Positions 29,365-38,009 of a DNA stretch of 64,000 nt are shown here, in pieces; positions within the stretch are counted from its first letter, which is position 1; each line of letters opens with the position of its first letter. The notes below the pieces were generated by a model. The model did no database searches and had not been told where the DNA came from. It saw only the letters and a program-made list of their open reading frames with translations. The DNA is from Deltaproteobacteria bacterium (GTDB taxonomy: Bacteria; Myxococcota_A; UBA9160; UBA6930), in assembly GCA_016875395.1 (NCBI GenBank), contig VGRF01000021.1, positions 1 through 64,000 of the forward strand, written 5' to 3'. Both the position numbers and the translations under genes were made by a program.

Positions 29365-30114
29365 CTACTCCGGGCGGCGGAAGCGGAAGACGAACTGATC
29401 GGTCTTGCCGCGGATCGCTGGGTCGAAGACGCCGAGCTCGAGCGTGTCCGCGGGGTTGCGCAGCGCTTCCGACTCGCCGTCGTACACGAAGCCCGCGGCT
29501 TCGAGCTCGCTGCGCACGATCGCGGGGTCGATGCGGTGCAGCGTGTCGGCAACGCTGACGTCCGCGCCCGCCTTCGCGCGGTGATCGACCACGACGTACA
29601 CGCCGCCAGGCTTCAGCGCGGCGAAGACTTGCCGGTTCACGGCGGCCCAGTCGAGGTTCAGCCGCGCGAGATGCAGGTCGTGGTAGTTCTGCGCGGTGAA
29701 GATCGCGTCGACCGGCTCGGGCACGCTGAGCGTCGCGAAGCTCTGCTGCACGACCTCGACGTTCGCGTACTCGGCGGCGACGGCGCGGATCGGCGGATCC
29801 GTTTGCTGCGCGCCGGGCGGCGGGATCAGCGCGTAGACCCTGCCGCTCGCGCCCACGGCCTCCGCCAGCACGCGCGTGAAGTAGCCGCCGCCAGGAATGA
29901 AGTCGGCGACGCGCTGGCCCGGCGCGACGCCCGCGAACGCGAGCATCTCGGCGGGCTTGCGATCGGCGTCGCGCGCGCGATCGGCCTCGGGCCGCTTCGC
30001 GTGCGCGACCGCGGCGACGATGTGCGGCGAGGCCGCGGTGATCGCGGGCGCTTCGGGTTGCGAGGTGCACGCCAGCGCGAACGCAGCGGCGGTGATCAGG
30101 GCGCGGGCTCTCAT
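29365..30114 (-). CDS. Secreted methyltransferase-like lipoprotein (COG4798-type)
   Basis: A protein of 249 residues. A signal sequence ends in the lipobox ALACTS. The body has a class I SAM-methyltransferase fold: motif I VADFIPGGGYFTRVLAEAVG (an acidic residue and a glycine loop), motif II region VYALIPP, IFTAQNYHD and LKPGGVYVVVDH. A SAM-type fold outside the cytoplasm is unusual because SAM is not expected there; the known family does carry signal peptides and its function is unsettled. A GGAGA site precedes the ATG. Confidence 0.8.
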   Translation of the reverse strand: MRARALITAAAFALACTSQPEAPAITAASPHIVAAVAHAKRPEADRARDADRKPAEMLAFAGVAPGQRVADFIPGGGYFTRVLAEAVGASGRVYALIPPPGAQQTDPPIRAVAAEYANVEVVQQSFATLSVPEPVDAIFTAQNYHDLHLARLNLDWAAVNRQVFAALKPGGVYVVVDHRAKAGADVSVADTLHRIDPAIVRSELEAAGFVYDGESEALRNPADTLELGVFDPAIRGKTDQFVFRFRRPE

Positions 30115-30139
30115 CTCGTCTCCTTCGCGAGTGCGAGCT

Positions 30140-30847
30140 TCACACGCTCGCGCGCGCCGTGCTCGGCGCCGGCAAGCGGCGCACGAACAGGAACATCCCC
30201 GCCGCGCTCGCGGTCGAGACGGCGTAGAGCGCGAAGTGGCCGGGTGTGGTGAACGCGTCGCCGAACCAGAGCGCGGTGGCGGTGAACCAACTCGCGACCA
30301 TCGCGGTGTAGGCGCCCCAGATCAGCGGCGACGTGCCGGCGCGCGTGCCGCGCCTGACGACCATCGCGGCTGCGAAGGGCGGGCCGATCAGGTTCGCGAG
30401 GTGGAAGTAGTTGATGTAGAGCGGATCGCCGATCCACTCCTTCACCAGCTCGAAGCCCAGGGCCATCGTGCCGAGCCACGCCAGCACGAGCGCCGTGAAC
30501 TGCGGCTGCGTGAGGCGCGGCGCGAACTCCTTGCGCCCGAAGCGCAGCGTGAGCCACAGGAACACGAGCTCGTTGATCACGGTGAGCACGAGCGCGGCCC
30601 AGAACAGCTTCACGTACCAGTGGTCGATCTCGACGAACCAGCGCTCGTAGCGCGCCACCATCGAGGCGTCGCCCGCGAGCCAGAAGAGCGTGCAGAAGAT
30701 GGGGATCGGCACCGTCTGATCGCGCAGGCCTTGGCGCACGGCCGCGATGAACCAGGTGTAGTTGCACGCCATCGCGAGCCCGCACAGCGCGAGCACCTTC
30801 CACATGTTCTCGTCGAGCGCGGCGAGCACGGGCGTGGAGTCGTACAT
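30140..30847 (-). CDS. Hypothetical seven-helix membrane protein
   Basis: A protein of 235 residues with about seven membrane helices. Trp/Tyr/Asp residues are conserved-looking at helix ends (ACNYTWFIAAVRQGL, IPIFCTLFWLAGDAS, NELVFLWLTLRFG). The layout is loosely similar to small integral membrane enzymes such as the Pyr4/PaxB-type cyclases, but the resemblance is weak. GGAG lies ahead of the ATG. It sits between a methyltransferase-like lipoprotein and an ICMT-like methyltransferase. Confidence 0.7.
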   Translation of the reverse strand: MYDSTPVLAALDENMWKVLALCGLAMACNYTWFIAAVRQGLRDQTVPIPIFCTLFWLAGDASMVARYERWFVEIDHWYVKLFWAALVLTVINELVFLWLTLRFGRKEFAPRLTQPQFTALVLAWLGTMALGFELVKEWIGDPLYINYFHLANLIGPPFAAAMVVRRGTRAGTSPLIWGAYTAMVASWFTATALWFGDAFTTPGHFALYAVSTASAAGMFLFVRRLPAPSTARASV

Positions 30848-30859
30848 CGGCGGCGCTCC

Positions 30860-31372
30860 CTAATGACTCGCGCGCGGCGGCGTCCAGGGCGTGGCGCGCG
30901 GGATGACGCGCGGCACGTTCGCACAGTACTCGCGGTAGGCGGCGCCAAAGCGGCGCGCGAGCTGCGGCTCTTCCGCGATTGGCAGATAGATCGCATTCAG
31001 CGTGAGGAACGCGGCGGCCCGCGCCAGATGCGGCAGCGAGAGCAGCACGAGCGCCTCGGCGAAGAGCGTCAGGACCACGCCCGAGATCATCGGGTTGCGC
31101 ACGTAGCGATACGGGCCTGCGACGACGAGCTCGCGCGGCGGATCCCACGGCGCGAGCGTGCCGTGTCCTTCGCTCGCAAAGCGCCGCAGCGAGGCGACGA
31201 ACAGCGTGAGCCCGAGCGCGAGCAGCGCCACGCCCACGACCTGCGCCGCCACTACGGCCGCCGAGTCGCCGAGCGCGAGCACGACCCCGTTGCGCCGCAC
31301 GAGCCAGAGCGGAACGAGCACCGCGACCGAGAACGGAAGCAGCGCAATCGCCGCGAGATGGCGCAGCCACAT
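30860..31372 (-). CDS. Isoprenylcysteine/phospholipid methyltransferase-like membrane protein
   Basis: A protein of 170 residues with two helical hairpins, then the family signature GPYRYVRNPMISGVVL and EEPQLARRFGAAYREYCANVPRVIPR, which binds SAM at the membrane surface in ICMT/PEMT relatives. The ATG overlaps the upstream stop by one base (TGATG). The substrate is unknown and could be a lipid or a hydrophobic product of the operon. Confidence 0.85.
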   Translation of the reverse strand: MWLRHLAAIALLPFSVAVLVPLWLVRRNGVVLALGDSAAVVAAQVVGVALLALGLTLFVASLRRFASEGHGTLAPWDPPRELVVAGPYRYVRNPMISGVVLTLFAEALVLLSLPHLARAAAFLTLNAIYLPIAEEPQLARRFGAAYREYCANVPRVIPRATPWTPPRASH

Positions 31373-32070
31373 CACGACCTCGCGCGCGCCAGCCAGCGGA
31401 ACACGAGCACGTGCCCGAAGAGCGCGGCCTGAACGAGGAACGCGGGCAGCCACACGTACGGGAACGTGGTCACGATCGTGTTCGCGGGCTCGTTCATGAA
31501 CACGCGCAGTGGCGTTGGCGCGGAAAGAAACGCGACGGTGACGATCGTCGCGAGCAGCGCGCAGCCGAGCACGTTCCACGCCGCGACGAGCGCGCGGGGT
31601 GCGCGCCCGCGCGCAGCGAGCGCAGCAACCACGAGCGCGCTCACGCCCGTCACGACGTCGAAGTTCATCCCCGACCAGGTCATCTGCACGGGGATCAGCC
31701 CTTCCTCGTAACTCTCGTGCAGAATGATCTCGACCGGGATGCGAAACGCCTGATAACCGACCAGCCACGCGAGCGGAGCGCGCTCCACGAGCTGCGTGCC
31801 GAGCGGCGAGAAGGCGAGCGCGATCGTCGCCGCGGCGTAGCCGAGCACCATCAGCGCGAACGGCGGCGGCATGCGCGAGAGCTCCGCAAGCACGCCGCTT
31901 CGCGCGAGCGCACCCGCGACGCCGAGCCAGAGCGCGACCACGACGACGCCGCGCATGCGATGGCCGAGGCGCGCCTGCGTCACGACGAACAACGCGGCGA
32001 CCGCAGCCACCAACATGAGGAAGCTCTGCTCGAGGAACGTGGAGACTGGCGGCATCGCGAACTCCGGCAT
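31372..32070 (-). CDS. Hypothetical multi-helix membrane protein, first gene of the membrane operon
   Basis: A protein of 232 residues with about seven membrane helices. Notable loops are FRIPVEIILHESYEEGLIP and MTWSGMNFDVVTG, which bring acidic and His residues next to the membrane. The ATG at 32070 with GGAG nearby is preferred to the longer frame. No family was recognised. It opens a run of seven same-strand genes with gaps or overlaps mostly below 30 bases. Confidence 0.7.
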   Translation of the reverse strand: MPEFAMPPVSTFLEQSFLMLVAAVAALFVVTQARLGHRMRGVVVVALWLGVAGALARSGVLAELSRMPPPFALMVLGYAAATIALAFSPLGTQLVERAPLAWLVGYQAFRIPVEIILHESYEEGLIPVQMTWSGMNFDVVTGVSALVVAALAARGRAPRALVAAWNVLGCALLATIVTVAFLSAPTPLRVFMNEPANTIVTTFPYVWLPAFLVQAALFGHVLVFRWLARARS

Positions 32071-32222
32071 CGAGGCTCCGTGAGGCTTTGGCGCGAGGCC
32101 CTCCGTCCCCGCAACACCGGCGGCGGCTCGAGCGGCCGGTGGCGTGGACCGCCCTACTCGCATCTCGAGAAAGCCTGCCACGCAGCGGAGAGGACGAGCC
32201 ACCTCGGACATAGGAGGCTTGC

Positions 32223-33032
32223 ATGCAGACCCTTCCGGCGTTCCTCTTGTTCGCGCTTTCTGGGGCCGCTTCCGCCTCGACCCTCTACATCCAAGGCACC
32301 GCGCCAGCCGCGACCGATCCCCAGCAGGGCGTCACGCTCGGCACGCACCTACTCGCGAACGACCCCAATCACCCGTCGGTCGCCGGCGTCGGCGGTGGTG
32401 GGATCAGCGCGGCCGGCACTGCTCTCGACGGGTATCGCACCTACATCTACGACCTTGGCGCCCAAGCCGACCTAACCGACGGCGTCGCGAACCGGGGTGA
32501 TCCGGGCTTCGCGATGATGATCTGGGACATGGGGCAGGCCTTCGACAGCCTCCGCCTCTACACGCACCAGGATCACTACTCCGGCGGGCCGATCACAAGC
32601 AATTTCACCGCCCAGGACGTGATGGAGTACAGCGTCTGGGGCAGTCACGACGGCGACAACTTCATCCTGCTCTCAGACGTAGTCGACTTCGACCTGCTCG
32701 GAGGCGGCGTCGGCTTGCCCACGTACACGTTCGTCGGAACCGCGCCCTCGGTCGTGTATCGCGGCGGTAGTGCAGAGTTCGGCGTCACGAATGCCTACAC
32801 GCGCGAGTACGTGTTCAGTCAGGCGTATCGCTACTACGGCATCCGCACGAGCCAGGTGTCGTTGACGATCCCCGGTGGCGGCGTCGATGCCGATCCCGAG
32901 ATCGACGGCGTGGGCGCGTTCAACATCAGCACGAGACCGCCCGGTACGCCCGGCGTGCCCGAGCCGAGCCTCGCGGCGCTGCTCGGTGTGGGCGCCATGG
33001 GGCTCGCGGCTGCGCGCCTTCGCTGGCGCTAG
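32223..33032 (+). CDS. PEP-CTERM sorting-domain protein
   Basis: A secreted protein of 269 residues with a signal peptide ending GAASAST, a beta-rich body (many Gly, Tyr, Asp), and a C-terminal tail GVPEPS, a hydrophobic helix and a basic end RLRWR. This tripartite tail is the PEP-CTERM signal recognised by exosortases, so the genome should encode an exosortase and probably an exopolysaccharide locus elsewhere. AGGAGG at 32213-32218 fixes ATG 32223. Its G+C is lower than neighbouring genes. Confidence 0.88.
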   Translation: MQTLPAFLLFALSGAASASTLYIQGTAPAATDPQQGVTLGTHLLANDPNHPSVAGVGGGGISAAGTALDGYRTYIYDLGAQADLTDGVANRGDPGFAMMIWDMGQAFDSLRLYTHQDHYSGGPITSNFTAQDVMEYSVWGSHDGDNFILLSDVVDFDLLGGGVGLPTYTFVGTAPSVVYRGGSAEFGVTNAYTREYVFSQAYRYYGIRTSQVSLTIPGGGVDADPEIDGVGAFNISTRPPGTPGVPEPSLAALLGVGAMGLAAARLRWR

Positions 33033-33063
33033 CGCTCGTATCGAGCCAACTCGCGGCAGCGTC

Positions 33064-33079
33064 GGCACGCGCGCGTGCC
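33064..33079. repeat. Perfect 16-base palindrome between convergent genes
   Basis: GGCACGCGCGCGTGCC is fully self-complementary, in the 65-base gap between the PEP-CTERM gene and the next minus-strand gene. It may contribute to termination; no T-run follows. Confidence 0.35.
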
Positions 33080-33097
33080 CGAACGCCGCCGCGCTGC

Positions 33098-33487
33098 CTA
33101 AGAGCGTCGCAGGCGCGCCGCGATCCACGGCGCGAGCGCCAGCACCAGCATGCCCAGCGCGAGGTAGCCGCCGCGACGCGGATCGTAGTCCTCGGTGATG
33201 CGCTGCCACTCGTAACCGAGGACGAGGCGGCCGAGTGCGACCTCGAAGGCGATCGTGAGCGCTACCCACGACGCGCCGACTTGCAGTTGCTCACGCGCAC
33301 GGCGCGCAGCCAGCCAGCGCGAGCCGAGCGTCGCGACGGCGAGAATCACGAGCGCGCCCGTAACGACCGAGAGCTGGCGCGCGCGCAGGTCGCCGAGTGC
33401 GGGGCGCAGCAGCCACTCGCGCAGCGTGCCGTGCGCCGACTCGGCCGCGATGATCGCGAGCCAGAGCGCGAGCGCGCGGCGCCACAT
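33098..33487 (-). CDS. Hypothetical four-helix membrane protein
   Basis: A protein of 129 residues with four predicted helices and a conserved-looking loop GYEWQRITEDYDPRRGGYLALG between helices 3 and 4. It ends in basic residues. Function unknown. It lies downstream of the PNPOx-family gene on the same strand, 23 bases apart. Confidence 0.65.
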   Translation of the reverse strand: MWRRALALWLAIIAAESAHGTLREWLLRPALGDLRARQLSVVTGALVILAVATLGSRWLAARRAREQLQVGASWVALTIAFEVALGRLVLGYEWQRITEDYDPRRGGYLALGMLVLALAPWIAARLRRS

Positions 33488-33510
33488 CGCAGGCAGCTTC
33501 GCGCGCTCGG

Positions 33511-34125
<615 letters not shown>

Positions 34126-34214
34126 GGGGCTCCTCGTTGGTGACGCGCCTGTCTTGGATGCCCCGAGGTTACGCGCACCTCGCCCGCGCCAGATTCCGCT
34201 GCCACCTTGCGCCC

Positions 34215-34580
34215 ATGCACCACGTCGTCCCAACGCTGCGCGTCGCGAAGCTGGCCGCGAGCCGCAGCTTCTACGAGCGCGGGCTTGGCTTTCGCGTCGA
34301 CTGGGAGCACGCGAACGACGCGGGCGAGCGGTTCGCGCAGCTCTCGCGCGAGGGACTGCTGCTGTATCTGAGCGAGCGCGCGGAGGACGGCCGCGGGGGC
34401 GCGCTCGTCCATCTCTACGTGCCGAGCGTCGACGCCTGGCATGCCGAATTCTTCGAGCGCGGCGTGGACGCGCCCTTGCCCCTCGACATGCCGTGGGGGA
34501 ACCGCGAGTTCCGCGTGCGCGACCCCGACGGCAACCAGCTTTGCGTGTGCACGCCGCTGCACCGCATCGGAGCGAGGTGA
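34215..34580 (+). CDS. Glyoxalase / bleomycin-resistance (VOC) superfamily protein
   Basis: A protein of 121 residues with two beta-alpha-beta-beta-beta units. The N-terminus HHVVPTLRVAKLAASRSFYERGLGF and the closing REFRVRDPDGNQLCVCTPL are standard for the family. A metal site using His and Glu is possible. It starts the small plus-strand unit with the racemase and the acetyltransferase. Confidence 0.88.
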   Translation: MHHVVPTLRVAKLAASRSFYERGLGFRVDWEHANDAGERFAQLSREGLLLYLSERAEDGRGGALVHLYVPSVDAWHAEFFERGVDAPLPLDMPWGNREFRVRDPDGNQLCVCTPLHRIGAR

Positions 34581-34583
34581 CCG

Positions 34584-35282
34584 ATGCCCAGCGCGAAGCA
34601 CGTCGGCATCGTGGCGGTGAGCGCCGAGGGCGCGGCGCTCTGTTACCGAACGCTCTGCGTGGAAGGCGCGGAGCTGTTAGGTCCGCACGCGCATCCCGAG
34701 GTCTCGCTGCACACGTTCCCGCTCGCGGCGTACATGGAGCACTGCAATCGCGGCGACTGGGCCGCGGCGGGCGAGATGCTGCTCGACTCCGCCGCGAAGC
34801 TCGCGAAGGTCGGCGCCGAGCTCCTGGTCTGCCCTGACAACACGCTGCACTAATCGCTCGATCTCGTGCGCGCGCGCTCGCCGCTCCCGTGGCTGCACAT
34901 CGCCGAGGAGGTCGCGCGCGTGGCGAAGGAGCGCGGCGTCAAGAAGCTCGGCGTGCTCGGCACGAAGCTGCTGATGGAGGGCCCGGTGTACGAGCGCCCG
35001 CTCGCCGCGGTCGGCGTCGAGCGCGCGATCCCGAATGCCGACGACCGCGCGAAGATCGACGAGATCATCTTCACGGAGCTCGTCTACGGCCGCTTCGAGA
35101 GCGTCTCGCGCCGCTTCTTCCAGCGCGCGAACCGGCGTCTCGAGAAAGCGGGCTGCGACGCCGTGGCGCTCAGCTGCACCGAGATCCAGCTGCTCGTCGG
35201 CGAAGCGGACTCGCCGCTGCCGGTGATCGACTCGACGCGCACGCTCGCGCGCGCAGCGCTGCGGGAGGCGTGCGCGCGTTGA
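34584..35282 (+). pseudogene. Aspartate/glutamate racemase-family gene with an internal stop codon
   Basis: One frame runs from ATG 34584 to 35282 with a single in-frame TAA at 34851-34853. The upstream part ends in LVCPDNTLH, the first catalytic Cys region; the downstream part continues SLDLVRARSPLPWLHIAEEVA and holds the second Cys in SCTEIQLLV. Reading the TAA as CAA (Gln), the usual residue after NT-x-H, restores a normal 232-residue racemase. A single C-to-T change therefore explains the break. The downstream part could restart at GTG 34866, but would lack the first catalytic Cys. Confidence 0.85.
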
Positions 35283-35773
35283 GCCTCGTCCTGCGCCCGG
35301 CCGGGCCGACCGACTTCTCCGCGATCCTCGCGCTGAACGCAGAGTCGGTGCATTTCCTGAGCCCGCTCGATGCCGTGCGGCTCGCCGCGCTGCATCGCGA
35401 AGCGGCGCTGCGCCTCGTCGCGTGTCGCGCCAACGAAGTCGCGGCGTTCTTGCTCGCGTTCCGCGAAGGCGCGGCCTACGACAGCGAGAACTACCGCTGG
35501 TTCGCGGCGCGCTATCCGCGCTTCCTCTATGTCGATCGCGTCGTCGTGAGCGCCGCGCAACGCGGCCAGCGCATCGGTGACGCGCTGTATGCCGCGCTCT
35601 TCGCACACGCGCGCGAGAGCGAAGTCTCGACGGTCGTGTGCGAGTACGACCTCGACCCGCCGAATCCCGCGTCGCAGCGCTTCCACGCGAAGCACGGATT
35701 TCGCGAAGTGGGCACGCAGCTCGTCGCGGGCGGGAAGAAGCGCGTGTCGATGCAGCTGCTGGAGCTGTGCTGA
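35279..35773 (+). CDS. GNAT-family N-acetyltransferase
   Basis: A protein of 164 residues. The acetyl-CoA site lies in YVDRVVVSAAQRGQRIGDALYAALFAHA (strand 4 and the QRGQRIG loop), followed by VVCEYDLDPPNPASQRFHAKHGF. The TTG at 35279 overlaps the racemase stop (TTGA) with GGGAGG upstream; GTG 35270 is an alternative. The substrate is unknown. Confidence 0.85.
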   Translation: MSLVLRPAGPTDFSAILALNAESVHFLSPLDAVRLAALHREAALRLVACRANEVAAFLLAFREGAAYDSENYRWFAARYPRFLYVDRVVVSAAQRGQRIGDALYAALFAHARESEVSTVVCEYDLDPPNPASQRFHAKHGFREVGTQLVAGGKKRVSMQLLELC

Positions 35774-35776
35774 TCC

Positions 35777-37105
35777 TCAGCGCGAGGCCGAGAAGTAGAG
35801 CTTGTCAGGCGTCGCGGAGCTCGTGCTCCAGCTCGGCATGCTCTCGGCCCAGCCGCCGCTCGCACCCGCGGTGACGTTGATCTCGGTCGTTACGGACGGC
35901 GTCGCGCCCGCGAGGTTCAGGTCGAACACCCACACGTCGGTCGCGTCGCCGCTCGCGATCGTGGAGTCGATCGACCAGAGCGCGAGGCGATTGCCCGCCG
36001 CGTTCCAGCGCGGGAAGAAGTCGGCGATCGTGGCGTCGGGCAGCAGGAACGTGAGCGAGGAGTCCGCGGGCTGCGCGGCGTCGCTGAAGCGGCCGACGAA
36101 CACGTCCCAATCGCCGAACGGGCCGGGCGTGTTCGTGAGGTGGCGGTAGCTCGCGACCCAGTTGCCGTCCGGCGAGAGCTGCGCGTCGTAGTCGCCCGGC
36201 GGGAAGAAGTTCAGCGTGCCCGGAGCCGGATTCGTGCGCTGCGTGACGTTCTCGAGTCGCCAGTTGCTGCGGTTCAGCGTTGCGGTGTAGAGCCGGCTCG
36301 CCTTGGCGCCGCTCGTGATGCGCTCGCGCTTCCAGACGACGCGGTCGTTCGCGCTCCAGTGCGGGTCGCTGTCGAGCTCGTCGCTCGCGGGCGCGTTGCT
36401 CTGGTAGGTGAGCTGCCGCTTGTCGTCGCCGTCGCGCTCCATCACGTAGAGACGCAGCTGGCCGCCGCCGTTGTTGTGGCGATCCGACGCCCAGATCACG
36501 CGCGTGCCGTCGGGTGACCAGTGCGGCGTCACGTCGATCCAGCCGTTGTTGACCCGCGCGCCGGAATCGTCGAAGTCCGTGAGCAGGCCGGGGCGGGAGC
36601 CATCCAGATTCATCAGCGCGATCGCGCTCGCCGTGAAGTCTGCCTCGTCGAAGTCGCCGTCCGCGTTCACGTCCTGCAGGTACGTTTGGTAGAGCAGCAC
36701 GCCGCCGTTGTTAGGCGCCTGCACGATGTGGTTCTCCTGCATGCGCGTCGCGACCAGCTGCGTGCGGCCCGTGCCGTCCACGCTCTGCGTGAACACCGCG
36801 TGCTCCGTGGGCGGCAGAACGTCGCTCGTGCGCGGGCGCGGATCGGCGCGGTCGTCCATGCCGTCGTTGTCGGTGTCGGTGTCGCGCGGGTTGGTGAGGA
36901 ACACGAACGCTTCCTCACCATCCCACACGCGATCGTTGTCGGTGTCGACGTCGTCGGGGTCGGTGCCGAAGTCGCGCTCCTCGCTGTTGAAGAGCCCGTC
37001 GCCATCGTCGTCGTCATCGTTGAACTGCACGCTGCACGCCGCGCTGAGAAGCGCACAGAGCAGCGCGAGTGCAGATACACGCCGAGCGGTCGCGACACTT
37101 CTCAT
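35777..37105 (-). CDS. Lipoprotein with calcium-binding DxDxDG repeats and a TolB-like propeller
   Basis: A protein of 442 residues. The signal peptide ends in the lipobox SAACS. Residues of about 27-90 form thrombospondin type-3-like Asp-rich repeats (DDDDDGDGLFNSEE, DTDNDRVWDGEE, DTDNDGMDD) expected to bind Ca2+. The rest contains WSPDGTRVIWASDR- and LSPDGNWVASYR-type blades like the TolB/PD40 propeller. It is likely surface or periplasmic, with an unknown partner. A GAGG site precedes ATG 37105. Confidence 0.85.
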   Translation of the reverse strand: MRSVATARRVSALALLCALLSAACSVQFNDDDDDGDGLFNSEERDFGTDPDDVDTDNDRVWDGEEAFVFLTNPRDTDTDNDGMDDRADPRPRTSDVLPPTEHAVFTQSVDGTGRTQLVATRMQENHIVQAPNNGGVLLYQTYLQDVNADGDFDEADFTASAIALMNLDGSRPGLLTDFDDSGARVNNGWIDVTPHWSPDGTRVIWASDRHNNGGGQLRLYVMERDGDDKRQLTYQSNAPASDELDSDPHWSANDRVVWKRERITSGAKASRLYTATLNRSNWRLENVTQRTNPAPGTLNFFPPGDYDAQLSPDGNWVASYRHLTNTPGPFGDWDVFVGRFSDAAQPADSSLTFLLPDATIADFFPRWNAAGNRLALWSIDSTIASGDATDVWVFDLNLAGATPSVTTEINVTAGASGGWAESMPSWSTSSATPDKLYFSASR

Positions 37106-37127
37106 ATCTGACCTCGAACCCGCGGCT

Positions 37128-37334
37128 TCAGGGCCGGTTGCGTTCCGCATCGGCCTGGCTGCCGAGCAGCGCGGTCCCAAGACCGAGCAGGATCTCGTCC
37201 GCGAACGGGATCAGGTCCGGCACGACGAGGTCGAGCGCGAAGAGCGCCGCGGTGATCGCGAACAGGCGCGGGAAGCGCAGCTGCGCGATGCGAGACACGA
37301 GCCAGCCGATCAAGAGCGGTCTTGCTGCCATCAT
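37128..37334 (-). CDS. Small membrane protein, DUF6116-like
   Basis: A protein of 68 residues with one or two hydrophobic segments and the sequence DLVVPDLIPFADEILLGLGTALLG, which resembles small proteins annotated as DUF6116. It lies 22 bases upstream of the propeller lipoprotein on the same strand. Function unknown. Confidence 0.65.
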   Translation of the reverse strand: MMAARPLLIGWLVSRIAQLRFPRLFAITAALFALDLVVPDLIPFADEILLGLGTALLGSQADAERNRP

Positions 37335-37437
37335 GGGCGAGTCTACGCCGCAGTCCTCAAAGCGTTCGGCGCCGCAAGCGGCGATTCGCCGCGCGCAGCG
37401 AGGCAGGGCCGAGCCGAGGCAGAACGGGAGTGCTCGC

Positions 37438-37911
37438 ATGCGACGTGTGACGGAGCGCACGAGCCGCAAGAAGTCCGCGCGGGAGGCGCTCGCGTTCGTG
37501 CGCAAGCACGGCGTGGTGCTGATGTCGGCGCGCGGCGACGTGCCTTCGCTCGCGGCGTGGATCGCGGGCGAGCCCATCCGCGGCAGCTGGTGGGCGCACC
37601 CGCGCGCGCACGAGATTTACGCGATCGAGTGCGCGCTCGCGGAGTCGCCCGACGTGGTCTTCTGCAAGCTCGTCGCCGGCAAGCGCACGCTCGTGCACCG
37701 CCGGCTCTGGCCCGCGCTCGCGCGCGTGTCGGATCGCTTCGCGGCGAAGGCGCTCGCGCGCGTCGTCGAGCAGCACACCGAGCGCGGCAATCACGCAGCG
37801 CGCGAGATCGCGCTCGAGGAGTGGCTCCCCGCGGCCGCGCGCGCGGCCTCTCGGAAGCTCACGCCCGAGGCTGCGCTCGCCCAGCTCGCAGCATGCGGCG
37901 TGAGAGGATGA
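37438..37911 (+). CDS. Hypothetical 157-residue protein
   Basis: A basic alpha/beta protein: a Lys/Arg-rich start, HGVVLMSARGDVPSLAAWIAG, a Trp/His segment GSWWAHPRAHEIYAIECALAES, then FCKLVAGKRTLVHRRLWPAL and a helical tail. GGGAG precedes ATG 37438. The gap upstream (37335-37437) contains a degenerate copy of the dispersed repeat on the minus strand. No family name is assigned. Confidence 0.65.
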   Translation: MRRVTERTSRKKSAREALAFVRKHGVVLMSARGDVPSLAAWIAGEPIRGSWWAHPRAHEIYAIECALAESPDVVFCKLVAGKRTLVHRRLWPALARVSDRFAAKALARVVEQHTERGNHAAREIALEEWLPAAARAASRKLTPEAALAQLAACGVRG

Positions 37912-38009
37912 GCCGCGCGGAAAGTTCGGCGCTCTTCAGCGCGCTTTGACGTTCTTTGCCGGCGGCGGCGCGCATAGGCTCGGGCTCCCCTAATCACTCG
38001 GAGGATCCC

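Noticed and set aside
34866-35282. An independent gene starting after the racemase stop
   Set aside because: It is in the same frame and continues the racemase alignment directly; no ribosome binding site precedes GTG 34866.
37946-37977. A sigma-70 promoter ahead of the degenerate NtrC-like gene
   Set aside because: A TTGACG-like box is present but the nearest TAGGCT is about 23 bases away, too far for a normal spacer.
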